Position numbers and translations under genes: made by a program. A stretch of 64,000 bases of DNA from Meconema thalassinum (lineage: Eukaryota > Arthropoda > Insecta > Orthoptera > Tettigoniidae), in assembly GCA_946902985.2 (NCBI GenBank), contig OX336389.2:345376444-345440443 (forward strand). The letters run 5' to 3'. This document shows positions 53,571 to 64,000 of this stretch, piece after piece. The notes beneath the pieces were generated by a model that saw nothing but the letters and a program-made list of their open reading frames with translations, ran no database searches and had not been told where the DNA came from. How positions within the stretch are numbered: the first letter of the stretch is position 1; each line of letters opens with the position of its first letter.

Positions 53571-54299
53571 CAGTGGCGGCCGGTGGTATGTAAAGCTGGG
53601 TGTTGCACCAACATTTCTGATGTCACAATTTTATATGGGAAGTTTACACATGTAACAAAAATGAATTAACGTTAGATAAACTACAGTTCTATAAAAACTG
53701 AAATACATGGGTTTTCCAAAATAACTGTACGTTCAACAAATAAACAAATTTTACTGGCTCCTTTGGGCTTCTTCCTATAGATATTCATTTTAAAAAATCA
53801 GATGTATATATTTAAGCCCTATGCCTGAGTTAATGTGAAGAATTTTAAAGACAGCAGGTTGTCTAAGGTTGGGTCTCAATCTCCGGAATAAAAAACATTC
53901 TCACCAAAATTCACGGCAACCGAAAAGTTTGTACGTTAACGAAAAATGTTTTTACTAACAAAGACGGGCACATGTTCTGCATAAGGATAGGATTTTTTTC
54001 ATTTTAAATGATCTTGTCGACTTCGTAGTTACGCTGGGGTCTGGCGTTACGTTACGGTGACGGGACGAAATGTACCGAGAATGCACTGAGGTGTGTGACG
54101 TCATAGTACTGCTTGAGCTTCCTCCCTTCCCCTCGCGCTCCGGTGAGCGTGACGTCATCTAGCCAGCTACCTCCTTTGACCTTGGTTTGCACTTGCTAAC
54201 GGACTTTGAGTTCACGCAGCATTTGAAACATTTGTAGCATTTAAAATGATATAAAGTCTAGTCTTTCAGACTGACTATCAGTCTTTTTTTTTACTATAG

Positions 54300-54900
54300 C
54301 TTGAACCCCATCAGAGGAACCAGCCATGAAGTGCGCTCTGTCATACGTCTGCGCAATTCATTTTTGCGGAGTTTCATTCAATTTCTGCTTCTTTAATTCA
54401 TCCAGAAAACACGCTGCTAATGTGTGTGCATCATGTTTTGTTTGCCTCTTACTACGTATCGGTACACAACAGCCAACTGAAATATGTTTGAAATATCACT
54501 AGTTTCATCTGCTTTAATGGTTAAAATATCCGATTCCTTAATTTGCTTTGATACTTCTTCTTGGCAAATCTCCAAAATAATCTGTAAAAGTTAATTTTGA
54601 ATTGTTTTGGACGTTCCTTTGAAAACAGTTGCCCTTACCAAATGACCTTTAACACAGCATCCAACTCAGCGCTAAAATTAATTAGTTCTCTCAAAACACC
54701 TGGATTTGTTGATGTTACACTTTCATCATGATCACGCAAGGCCAGTTCGAAAGAGCCACAGAAACGAATACAGTTTATTACAATATTTAACACATACCTA
54801 CTGTGCCTAACTTCTTCGTTATATTCCGCAATTTACCTTCTATAGGCACTGTCCAATTGTGCAGCTTCGTTAACAGTTCCAAAAAGTGTCAATTTCAAAC
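54300..54900 (-). pseudogene. hAT transposase remnant (DUF4371 type)
   Basis: On the minus strand, pieces read DHDESVTSTNPGVLRELINF, then KGTSKTIQN, then QIILEICQEEVSKQIKESDI and LTIKADETSDISN. ADETSD is the catalytic-start motif of DUF4371/hAT transposases. Many stops break it and the C-terminal dimerisation domain is not visible. It would once have moved the element. Confidence 0.65.
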
Positions 54901-55204
54901 AGCTGAAGATTGGTTGGTTGGTTCCTCAGTTTAGGAGCTGCGACAACGCAGTCATGTAGCCCCCTGTACTTTGGGAGTGTGGAGAAACTGTCTGATAACC
55001 GGTGTTAATTGTGATGGCTGGATTAGTGAGTATTATCTGTTTTTAATTCAAGTAAGGACTGCAGACATTGAATTTCAAGCAGTTCCTACTTTTACCACCA
55101 AAAGCCACCGTAAACGACTACTAGTTCGGAACTTGGTTACTAGACGCCACCGCAGTCGGCTTCTGGTGATGAACGTTGGAACCTAAGAGCGTTGTTCAAA
55201 TTTT

Positions 55205-55425
55205 AACCTATAATTTAGCTTCACACAGGTGTAATAAGTGGAAAGTTATTTAACATGCCATAAATCTATGACATGGGACCGCCGGTTTTACTTCCCCTCC
55301 GAAGGAATGCATACTGAAGGATTTTTAACGCTCTTAAAAATCCGACGACTTCGGCCGGGTTTGAACCCGCGATCTTGGGCATAGAGGCTCAGCATGCTAC
55401 CAACTACGGCACCGAAGCCGCTCAA
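55205..55425 (-). repeat. tRNA-derived SINE inside the hAT element
   Basis: On the minus strand the head GCGGCTTCGGTGCCGTAGTT carries box A, and box B reads GGGTTCAAACCCGGCC. The first and last bases of the tRNA-like part (CGGCTTCG and CGAAGTCG) can pair as an acceptor stem. The 3' end is approximate. Confidence 0.75.
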
Positions 55426-55907
55426 CTGAAGATTCATGTTTTTTTATTTTAGGGATTAATTTCCGTAACTCCTATTTTGGTCCACGCGGATTCTCCACCA
55501 ACGAACATGGAAAACAGAATAAAGCGTTTTTAATATCGCATTCACCTAACCAATTATTATTGCCTTAAATATCTCCTTTAAACACCCTCGTATACTTATA
55601 TTTTGGACAATACTTATCCGGTAATGGTCTACCGAGTGTAAGTTTATCGTCATCAGGGAGCTGGGAAAACTGTCTAACTAGTAAATTACCTACTTTATTA
55701 ATTTTCACTCACACTCCACAATACAATTAATGTTTCAAACTAAACATTCCGTTATAATAAAATACTAACTTACAAGATGCACAGATTATAAATCTGGGTG
55801 CCATATCGGAAAGTGGCGCGAAAGGCAAAATAACAAAACACTGAATTTTGCTAGCCTAGAAATTTCGTAGTGAATGCATAAGTCTACTCACAATCAACCA
55901 AACAATA

Positions 55908-55930
55908 ATAATAATAATAATAATAATAAT
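55908..55930. repeat. (AAT)n microsatellite
   Basis: Pure AAT units within the hAT element. Confidence 0.85.
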
Positions 55931-56214
55931 GCACAGTTATGTATCTGCCTGGAATCAAAATACTCAAATCAACTAAATTCAGAACTAATCGCAACACAAA
56001 TCCCGCAAGAACAAGAGTGGTAAAAGCAAACATAAACCGCTACAGTACACCAACAATACGTCGCAAAATAGTTCAGCCAATTATCTACTGTACTTATAGC
56101 ATGGTGGCGTTCTTAGGCTCGCTTCACAGAACAATTGACAAAAATATTAAATGAAGTTATGACGAGAAAACATCAGGAAATAATTGGGTGTGAACCAACT
56201 AATGTCTCCCTATG

Positions 56215-56360
56215 AAATTCCGATATTTGTACTGTTGTGGGTGGTGTAGCATTCCCTAGTGGTGTGGGAAAGAAACTACCCTTCAGTGGCAGATGACCTC
56301 GTAGTTCCTCCCCTTAAAACAACAATAACTAACTAACTAAATAACTAACTAACTAAACTA
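56215..56360 (+). repeat. SINE/LINE 3' tail with AACT microsatellite
   Basis: GGCAGATGACCTCGTAGTTC leads to CCCCTTAAAACAACAAT and a run of AACT units. The same CCCCTTAAAACAACAAT block ends the repeat at 17780, there with ATC units. Confidence 0.55.
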
Positions 56361-56776
56361 CCCTTCGCGGGGTAAGATAAATCGAGGGTGTTGTCATTTC
56401 CAAAGAGTGGTGTAGTCTAACGGTGCCATTTGGAACTGAGTGTTGCCAGGGGGCTGGCAGCTCGTCTGCAACTCCCTACTAGCCATGCTGGCCAGCAAGC
56501 TATGTACAAGCTTGGCCTCGTCCCTGCCGGCCGCGCTGTCTACTTGGGAGTCGCCACAAGAGAGCTAACCCCCTGGAGTTTGATTTGAAGGCGGCAGCTT
56601 TTATAGGTACAGTGTGAAGCATTAGGATAAATAATATCAAAATATCGATGATTTTAACACATTTTTGAGTGTATTAGATCTATAAAACTAAAACATTAAA
56701 GGAAAAGAAACGACGAATTAAGTGTAACATTACTGGGAGTTGTGCAACGCTGCAACAATGTCACCAGCCGCCACTG

Positions 56777-58380
56777 GTTACACATATAGGTGCAAGACAC
56801 ATACAATTAGACCAACAAGGATATAGCGCATTAGGACGCAGGACCAGTAATAATCGTTAGAGACAGCCATTTTATTGAGTTGCACGCAGCGACGCAGGGC
56901 GAATCACAGTACGAGGTACCGCCCAGAGATAACACAGAGCAGACCTTATCGGGAACCCAACCCACTACCGTTACCAGGGAAATTGCACGACCCAGAGCAT
57001 ACGTCGCTGATAAAAACGATGACGGCGAGCGGAGGCCATGTTTTCTCACCATTCATGACGACAGGACGCTTACGTCACTCATATAAACAAGTCTCCAGAC
57101 ACGCGGCCCCAGAGGCAGCATGGCAATCAGTACAAGTGAGCGGCACAATACGCCGGGAGATACAGAACGGCCCGTACCATAGATAATAACGTACACATTT
57201 ATTAAAAAGGGAGGAGCAAATAAATAGATGCACATAAGGAATACATATAAGGGAACGTCATTAGATTACACGAAAATATAGTAGCGAGTACGAACGATAA
57301 ACATGAAATATTGCATAAAGGAATGTAGAAGAACGCTATGACCGATAACCTTATTAAAGGATAACATATTAATACTAAGGGATGTTTATACGATAGCAGC
57401 ACTGAGGAATAATCTTGAATAATAATTTCCTCTATGATACCACGACATTGAACATAGGTGCCCAGAAATAAGCCAATGCACATAGCAGCAGTGCGCAGCG
57501 CAGTAAAATACGACCAAGAGAGGTCAGATATTTCAAGCACGGCACAAACGACGGAACATAATAACTCCCCAGAACTCCCACCCCTAAACAGACATGTATA
57601 ACACTTCCCATCACTCCCTACCATTAAATAATCCCCAAAACAACCCAAGAGGGCATTATATAAACAAATATAGGGTTAACTGCACCCCCTACGCACACAG
57701 CTCCATGCCTGAAGATAAGAGGCATACGGAAACAAATAATAACGCTCGATATATCTATATATAGAGATAATGGCCAAAGACATACTAACCAGATATTTTT
57801 TATTAATATTCCCGCATGAGAAAGTTGTAATTTACACGACCCGCATGTAAACACCACCTCACCTGAGCACTAACCAAACACGCTCAAAATCCATCTGTCA
57901 GCATGCAAATCCCAACCAAAATACCCAGTTTTTTATTCATGTATTAGCATGCAATATTTTAATTTTACGGACAGCATGAAAAAACCACCCTGGTGAACCT
58001 CTATCCTACAAGCATGTACTCCAGAAAGTTGTTGTATCCTTAAGCATTATAGGCCACGGCCAATATAAAGTGAAAAGCCCATTAATGCGCACCATCCTAT
58101 CATACGCGATAACACCTTACATTAACAATAACACACCCTCGAACCCCATTAATATACCTTGCATGGATCCACTTAATACCTATTAACAATCTCCGCAATA
58201 TGTACAAACATATCAGCTTGGGAGTCGGATTGAGCAAGAGTGCTAAGCAGTCCATGCTACTACACATAATGCCCTACAATATCCCACACACCCCAAAAAT
58301 GTTGACGCTTTCCACTAATTACACTTTCCCACACGATCCCACCCCGAACACAAAAAAAAATACAAAAAACTGAGAGCACA
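56777..58380 (+). mobile_element. A/C-rich element, copy B, right part
   Basis: Directly after the hAT duplication the A/C-rich plus strand resumes. A frame at about 56843-57085 (IIVRDSHFIELHAATQGES, then YEVPPRDNTEQTLSG and VADKNDDGERRPCFLTIHD) looks more protein-like than the minus-strand frames but is unassigned. The right limit is set where the base bias fades. Confidence 0.35.
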
Positions 58381-58998
58381 CGGAGGTGACGTAATAAAGC
58401 AATAGGAGGACGGAATTTCATAGGAGGACAGAATGATAAAGACAGAGTTTTATAGGAGGGCAGAGTTTCGTACGAGGATAACGGATCCAGACGACCTATT
58501 TGTGACTAAGACTCTTAGTCTATAAGTAAGCACTCACCCTTGTTGCGTGAGGGTAAGTCTCCCACTCGCGCGAGGTGAAGAAACGGTTATACATCAAGAA
58601 AGAAGATTGAAATAATAATATGAATTTTTCCGGATGATATGAATGAATAATAATGAATATAATATAGCCTTATTAAATAGCGAGGCGGTGGCCCCTAAAG
58701 TTTAAATGTTCGGTAGCGACCGTAAAGGGGGTAGGCTCCCAAATAATGATCAAAAATGATGATGACCGGGGACGCCCGAGATGCGATTTTAAAAAGAGGC
58801 GATGAGCCAATGATAAACGAGCGAAATATATGCTATTTTAGCAGCAAATAAGCGCAAAGGCCAACACATACACCATTAGTATTTAGTACATTAGTATAAG
58901 ACGGCCACGTGATAGCGATGGGGCACCATCTGCTGGGTAAACCTACTGGGACTCCGGTAACAGTACGACGGGGACCACGGGCCATAGTTAAGTTTTAC
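58381..58998. other. No gene seen; short degenerate repeats
   Basis: Three 17-20-base units of the form GAGTTT.ATAGGAGG lie at about 58407-58480. It could be the rest of the A/C-rich copy B. Confidence 0.3.
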
Positions 58999-59395
58999 CA
59001 GTGGCGTAGCTAGACCTGTAGGGGCCCCGGGGCAAGAAGTTGAAATGGGCCCCCTCACTATCTTTTGAAAACCTGACCTAACTGCATGCCTTTAATATTA
59101 ATACTTTTTGAAGATAAGAACTTATCAAAGTTACTTTATGCACTTTTTGAATTCCTCCCCCTTTGCCACTTCCCTTTTTCTAGAAATAATTAATTTATAC
59201 TTTGGCTGTTGGCTCCATAAAATGTCCTAAATAATTATAATAAATATTATCTATAGCTTTTCAATTTGTGAAATTGTGATATCATAATAAGAAAACTACG
59301 TCTACACAAATATAAATTAGAAAGAAGTTTACAAAAAAATTTGGTTGAGTTATTATTATTAAACAAACTATTTAAAACAAGAAAAAACTTATCAA

Positions 59396-60366
59396 CTAAC
59401 CTAATTTACACAAAACTTTTTTTCTACTCTTTGCATCTGCAAACATGTTAATTACATGTGAGAACTTAAATTTTCGAGCTCCTTTAATTTCCTTCGATAA
59501 AAGGGCTAAACCACTTAACCGTTCTTGGCTCATTCTGCTTCTTAGGTAGGACTTGATAATTTTCAGCTTGGGAAAAGATCTTTCTGCTTTAGCCACTGTG
59601 ATAGGTACAGTCAAGAACATAAAACAAGAAGTGCACACGTCAGGATAGCTTGCAACCAGAATGTGATTTTCAATGTAAAGGAGGTCTATCAATTGCTTAA
59701 AACAGTTGACATTTTCTTAATTTTAGAGGGAAAACATGCACGCAAGCTGGAAATTTGTGCAGGAAATGTTGGCGACATATCATCAGAAAACGTTTCGGCG
59801 ATACCTTCTACCTCTTTAATCACTTCACCATCTGAAGCATTGTTCAATAAATAAGACTGAACAACTTTGTAGGCATTAATAACTGACTTCATGCCTTCAA
59901 ATCTGCTGTTTAACTGAGCCATAATTGTATCAATCATGGGGTAAAACACAGATACCCGAAATCTAGTTTCATAATTGAGAAATCGATGGTCTACACTCAG
60001 TTCATCAAAATGCTTTTTAACTTGCTTTAGTCATTTCTCAGAAAACTCACAAGGTATTCCGCACTTGAAGATAGTTGAAGTTTCTTTTACAAGGTCCTCA
60101 AATGAATTTCTTAGTTCTGTAACACCTAAGAGAGCATCACCTACTGTAATAGATCAAAAGCTGAAACAATATCCATATTTTCAATTTGGAGACATTTAGA
60201 TACGATGTTCAGTTGCTGCAAAATCTTTGTTTGTACAACTAACAGAAGCACAAACTCAAAACGTTCAATTTTCTTTTTCAATCCTATTGCATCGTTCCTT
60301 TCTTTTGCCTTATTACTTGTCAAAATAAGTTGGATAGCTCTCTTAATACATCGCCAAACCTCTCAT
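59396..60366 (-). pseudogene. hAT transposase C-terminal half
   Basis: The minus strand reads NERFGDVLRELSN just left of the TTAA, then TSNKAKERNDAIGLKKKIER, FPSKIKKMSTVLSN and VCTSCFMFLTVPITVAKAER, SFPKLKIIKSYLRSRMSQER, LSGLALLSKEI. The last pieces are the hAT dimerisation domain. It carries several stops, for example before QVI at about 60325. It continues the protein at 63296-64000 across the inserted element. Confidence 0.8.
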
Positions 60367-60755
60367 TTAAGGGGAGGTGGTACACCCTATTTTCACAATG
60401 TTAAATTTGACAAATTCATGTTCCATTTTCTCAGAGAAGTGAATAAGATTTAATACACTTAAAGAATGAAGCTTTGTGCACACTTTAAGTTTGGTTTTAT
60501 AAATATTAACCGACAAATATATTTTTAAATGTTATTTTCTTAGAGATCATTTTTTTTTTTTTCTTAAAAAATATATAATTTGAGTAACCATAATTTTGAA
60601 AATATAAAAGACAGAAGTATTATATGAACGCAGTATACTTTCAACTGCAATAAGATTATGTGGTACAAGTTTCATGTTGTTTCTTGTGGTTCTAAAGAAA
60701 AAGGAACATACATTTTAAAAATGTGTGTTTTGAGATAAATGTAAACAAAGATGAA

Positions 60756-60841
60756 CAATACCTCAGTGCATTCCAGGTCCATAATCTAGATCATCTGGCA
60801 ATACCTCAGTGCATTCCAGGTGCATAATCTGGATCATCTGG
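60756..60841. repeat. 43-bp tandem duplication
   Basis: CAATACCTCAGTGCATTCCA starts each unit (60756, 60799). The units differ at two or so positions. It covers the end of the Kolobok-like transposase gene. Confidence 0.9.
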
Positions 60842-62547
60842 ATCAATTTCTGCATCTGCACAGGATCTCTTCACCTTTCTCTGTTGCTTTGTTATCATTT
60901 CAACCTGCAGGTCTAATTTTTTATCCTTAGGGTATCGATTTCACTACAAATATTTTGCATATTTCGACCTGGTTCAATGCCCAATCCCCTCAGAACCCTC
61001 AATCGGCCTGCACACCCCTCATTGTATGTTAAAACTGCATCATAAACACCCATGCACAATGTTTTATACCTCACAAACACTGATTTGGGCACACGATTCC
61101 ACACTACACTATTGAACGACTCATTCAGGTTCTGCGTTTTTCCATGTAGGCACTTGGAAAGGAGCTCTGAGTCAGATAATTTCCTAAAAACTGGCCTCCT
61201 AGCTTCAATGACTGAACAGGGAAGGGAGTGTTTATGCTCATAGGGCACTCCTGTTACAAGGGACCTATTATACTTGCACCAGGATGACTCTCATTGGGAC
61301 ACAGAAAATGTTGTGGGTTCTGATCTGTCGAACATTTGTGCAAAAATATTGCCCATACTGCTTTGTGCATATTCTTGACATTATCACAATTTCTGCTAAT
61401 AGCCATACCATAATACATCTGAATATTGTCTATTTCTTTGTCAGATAATCTACCCCTTCCAGATAACAATTTCCCATCATGCAGTTTCTGACCTTTGTTT
61501 TTCTACACTGAGTTCCACATATGGCTTACTCTCTACCACTTTTTTGTGCCCTTTGCTGTCTCCATCCCCAAGGTATTTGGTATACCTTGCCCCATAAAGT
61601 TCCTCTGACCTGCCAAAAATACTGACAGCTCCAGCTGCTTCCATGCCCCCACTAACACCTGAGTAATTCAGTGAACACTCTTCAATGTTTTGATGTTCTT
61701 TGAGCCTTTAATGGTCTTCTTTCAAATTCTCACATTTCTGACAGTACTTTGATAAAATCTCAACATCAACAATTTTACCTGTGTCAACACTTGCTGCTGA
61801 CACTATCCCATTCAAACTAGTGTGCCCTCGACGTTGCCAGGAACCATCTACTGCAACAATAAGATCTGAAGAGCCCTCATTTTCAGTAACAGCTTCTTTT
61901 ACAGCATCCCTCATAGAGCCCTCTGCACAATCTCTTGCAGCATCATTTAAAATACAACTGAATTTAGAAAAATTTGTAGGAGGTTTAGGTAAGTTCATCA
62001 CTGCACAGAAAGTCCTACCTGATGCCTGTCCTTTGCCTATGGAACGCATCCCATAAACAAACCTTCTATTGTTTTCATACCCATGTGGTGTTAAATCTGA
62101 TGACCAGAAATCACATTCAGCAGAACAACACGTACACTTCAAAATAAGTCTACTAGCTAGACCTTTCCTGTGGTTTTCATCTTCAAAACACTGAATACTA
62201 TCGTCCTTGTAGCAATATTTACACTGCACAAATTTACACACAGCAGCTGAAAGAAGCTGTAAGCTGATTATGGAATTACCACTCCTTCCTAGGTTGTCAT
62301 CACTTATATTGTTAGTTAAAGAGAGATTTGTTCTTGAAACACTAGGCCTAACGGCTGGAATTCCTGTCACACTGTTGCTTGGAGATATAACATAATTATC
62401 TAACCTAACAATCACTGGTACATCATTGTCAATATTAATTTCACTACCGGACACCTGATTACTAACTGTTTCACAATTAGGCCTACATCCTTTTCTTCTC
62501 GCACCAACGCCAGAACGTTTCTTAAAAATTCGATTAGAACGAGGCAT
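60806..62547 (-). pseudogene. Kolobok-like (Mutator-domain) transposase, frameshifted
   Basis: I chose the start MPRSNRIFKKRSGVGARRK at 62547, because the 72 residues upstream look non-coding. The first frame (to 61708) contains a CKYCYKDD...C.CC zinc-like cluster, then GRTFCAVMNLPKPPTNFSK and IVAVDGSWQRRGHTSLNGIV, with the DGSW motif probably holding a catalytic Asp, and KYCQKCENLKEDH. Next come GGMEAAGAVSIFGRSEELYG, ARYTKYLGDGDSKGHKKVVE, a short deletion, GRLSDKEIDNIQMYYGMAIS and AVWAIFLHKCSTDQNPQHF. The frame at 61248 has HKHSLPCSVIEARRPVFRKL, KCLHGKTQNLNESFNSVVWN and RVPKSVFVRYKTLCMGVYD. It ends DPDDPDYAPGMH at 60806. At least three shifts and one deletion are present. Confidence 0.8.
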
Positions 62548-63295
62548 TCTACAAGTATGTTTGATTCGCCACCAAGACAAAAAACACATGTGGTAAGTAA
62601 ACAACTCCAAACATGGCCAAGAAAGTAACTGACGAGCGGAAACAGTTCCTACAGGCCGGACGTTTGTTTTAGACGAGTGAAAAATCTTAATGGAAGCCTG
62701 GAGGCGAGTTACTATAGTACCTGTGTTGTTATCAGCTGCCCCAAGCGGTCCGATGATTGACAAAGCTGTTTCACACTACTCCTGAAGTACAGTCATTGGC
62801 AAATATAATGACGTTCTGTTCGTAACTACGTAACGTGTACTTCCGCGTCACAAAATACTTCGACGTGGACTGTAGCCTACTGTCTGCTCATGTCTGGAAT
62901 TCCATTACATCATATCGGTGGTGACAAGTGTGAAGCGATAGGGTGAGAGAGTGAGTGTGTGTAGGCTCACCCGCAGGCTGCAAGGTCAAGGGCAATCGTC
63001 TAAAACAAACGTCCAGCCTGTACGCACTGCAGGTACAATGATGTGCCACCAGATCGCACTGCTATATCGCGAAGTTTGAAATTACGAAGTTTATTTCAAA
63101 AATACGCATACCTTGTCGAATAGGTGGGCGTTACCTCAAGTGTCAACTTGACATTTAAGTGAGATATGAGCCGTTTGAAATGACTTTCATCACTAGAAGT
63201 ATTGAAATCCTATTTATCATACTTCAAAGAACAAAAATCTGTAAAAAAAAAACAAAAAAATATATTTTTGTTCCTTATTGGTGTACCACCTCCCC

Positions 63296-64000
63296 TTAAA
63301 GAAAAATCTGCTTCGTACCTTCCCGACCATCTTGTTGGGTTGAGTGTATTATTTATGTTTTCATTTTCAGATGCATCTTGCAGCCCTAGCCAGTGTTTGA
63401 TCCTGTGTCCAAAAAAGTTGTAGACATTTTGTGCATCCTCAAGAAACTGTGATATTTCACGATTGGCTTCTACAGCGTCTTTCAACACCAGATTTAAATT
63501 GTGACTTGCACAATGTACAAAATATGCATGTGGCGCAACTTCTTGAATCTTTTTCTGCACTCCATTGTATACTCCACTCATTACGCTTGCGCTGTCATAA
63601 CCTTCGCCACGACATTGTTTCAATTCAAGACCTTTATCTTTAATAGATTCCACTATTTTACTTGCCAAACCAAATGCACTCTGATCTTCAACTTTTGTAA
63701 AAGAAGTAAGCGTCTCGCAAATCCTTATTTCTTTGGGTTTATTTTTTTCATAATTTAACACTTTAACGTACCTGAAAACTTTACTTAACTGATCAACTTT
63801 ACTTATTTCCTGAGTTGTATCCATAATAACAGAGAAAAAAGGAGAGCTCTGTATTTCATATTTGATTTCATTCAGCACTTCATTTGCCATCAAAGAAATC
63901 ACTTCATTTTGGATGCTTGGGCATAAATAGTTTACACTTCCTGATGGATTTTGCAAAAGGGTTTTTAGTACATGGTCATAGTCACACAGAAGTTCTATTA
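63296..64000 (-). pseudogene. hAT transposase (DUF4371), N-terminal part, cut by window edge
   Basis: A continuous minus frame from the window edge reads SVNYLCPSIQNEVISLMANE, VLNEIKYEIQSSPFFSVIMD, TTQEISKVDQLSKVFRYVKV, CRGEGYDSASVMSGVYNGVQ, HAYFVHCASHNLNLVLKDAV and TRWSGRYEADFSL. FFSVIMD.T holds the first catalytic Asp, and CRGEGYDSASVMSG and CASHNLNLVL are hallmarks of DUF4371/ZMYM-type hAT proteins. The frame is open to 64000 and is broken by the TTAA insertion at 63299. Within the window this half has no stop, so the gene was probably in fair condition when the Kolobok-like element landed. The C-terminal half has since decayed. Confidence 0.85.

Larger units (their letters stand above)
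53571..56776 (-). mobile_element. hAT transposon with perfect 8-bp duplication
   Basis: GTTACACA flanks both ends (53563-53570, 56777-56784). The ends are CAGTGGCGGCCGGTGG and, complemented, CAGTGGCGGCTGGTGA. The 3206-bp body contains a decayed minus-strand transposase and one or more SINE copies. It interrupts the A/C-rich copy B. Confidence 0.93.
60371..63295 (-). mobile_element. Kolobok-like DNA transposon (TTAA duplication)
   Basis: Both ends start GGGGAGGTGGTACACC, inverted, and TTAA flanks them (60367-60370, 63296-63299). The 2925-bp body holds a minus-strand gene with the domain Pfam calls Mutator-like transposase. TTAA duplication plus this domain fits Kolobok better than MULE (8-10 bp) or piggyBac. 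The hAT reading frame continues on both sides. Confidence 0.85.
58999..64000 (-). mobile_element. hAT transposon running off the right edge
   Basis: The left end CAGTGGCGTAGCTAGACC followed by GGGGCCCCGGGGCAAG is a typical hAT terminus. Minus-strand transposase pieces run from 59396 to beyond 64000. A TTAA-flanked element interrupts it at 60371-63295. The other terminus and the target duplication lie outside the window. Confidence 0.8.

Noticed and set aside
54971..55186. 71-residue basic ORF inside the hAT element
   Set aside because: No family match. It lies between SINE-like sequence and the transposase remnant, and its length is within chance.
55335..55425. Functional tRNA gene
   Set aside because: Boxes A and B and a pairing acceptor stem are present, but the anticodon arm is poor and a SINE body follows, so it is a SINE head.
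57202..57648. 148-residue minus-strand ORF, hydrophobic
   Set aside because: It is the complement of A/C-rich sequence. Its Leu/Phe/Cys/Ser-rich composition follows from base bias, and no motif is present.

Overview
This window looks like a stretch of an insect nuclear genome. It is A+T-rich and full of tRNA-derived SINEs with 3' trinucleotide tails, non-LTR retrotransposons and cut-and-paste DNA transposons. Nothing looks bacterial. The SINE styles (for example the tail CCCCTTAAAACAACAAT) remind me of large polyneopteran genomes such as Ensifera or Phasmatodea, but that is recollection, not proof. The only host gene I can support is one short terminal exon at 5240-5368 (+). It encodes the last 42 residues of a class I PI3-kinase catalytic subunit. 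Its other exons must lie to the left, outside the window.

The rest is transposable elements inserted into one another. Region by region: 0.9-1.7 kb holds two head-to-head SINEs. 2.0-4.3 kb holds a DUF4817-type transposon relic interrupted by a Tigger-derived MITE (2044-2751, TA duplication). 5.4-16.4 kb holds a minus-strand LINE, split by a young internally deleted Gypsy/Ty3 element (6329-13764; LTRs differ at about 6 positions; CTAT duplication) and by a piggyBac remnant. 16.8-18.5 kb holds a 5'-truncated mariner and a hAT relic. 19.15-26.9 kb holds a nest: a plus-strand LINE contains a hAT element (19245-25492), which contains a foldback element (19735-20341), a piggyBac with an intact 564-aa transposase (21193-23656) and a SINE. 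27.6-29.3 kb holds SINEs and microsatellites. 30.76-32.69 kb holds a LINE with a 12-bp target duplication. 33.2-37.1 kb holds a decayed minus-strand Copia. 37.3-39.1 kb holds a Jockey-like LINE bracketed by about 80-bp direct repeats.

40.4-58.4 kb is dominated by an A/C-rich repeat that I do not recognise. Two diverged copies start at about 40439 and 51828, each with a TATA-like box, a GGTAAGTG donor-like site and a helical ORF. This territory also holds a pogo-type element with 116-bp TIRs (45048-47130), a DD41D-type mariner (48265-49593), a SINE with a perfect 16-bp duplication (51460-51784) and a hAT with a perfect 8-bp duplication (53571-56776). 59.0-64.0 kb is a minus-strand hAT (DUF4371 type) running off the right edge. 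It is split by a TTAA-flanked Kolobok-like element (60371-63295).

Except for the piggyBac transposase and the Gypsy gag, the element genes carry stops, frameshifts or deletions. The most notable functional signals are a correctly phased T TTA AAC slippery heptamer at the end of the Gypsy gag, the intact piggyBac, hammerhead-like hairpins at several repeats, and the uncharacterised A/C-rich element.
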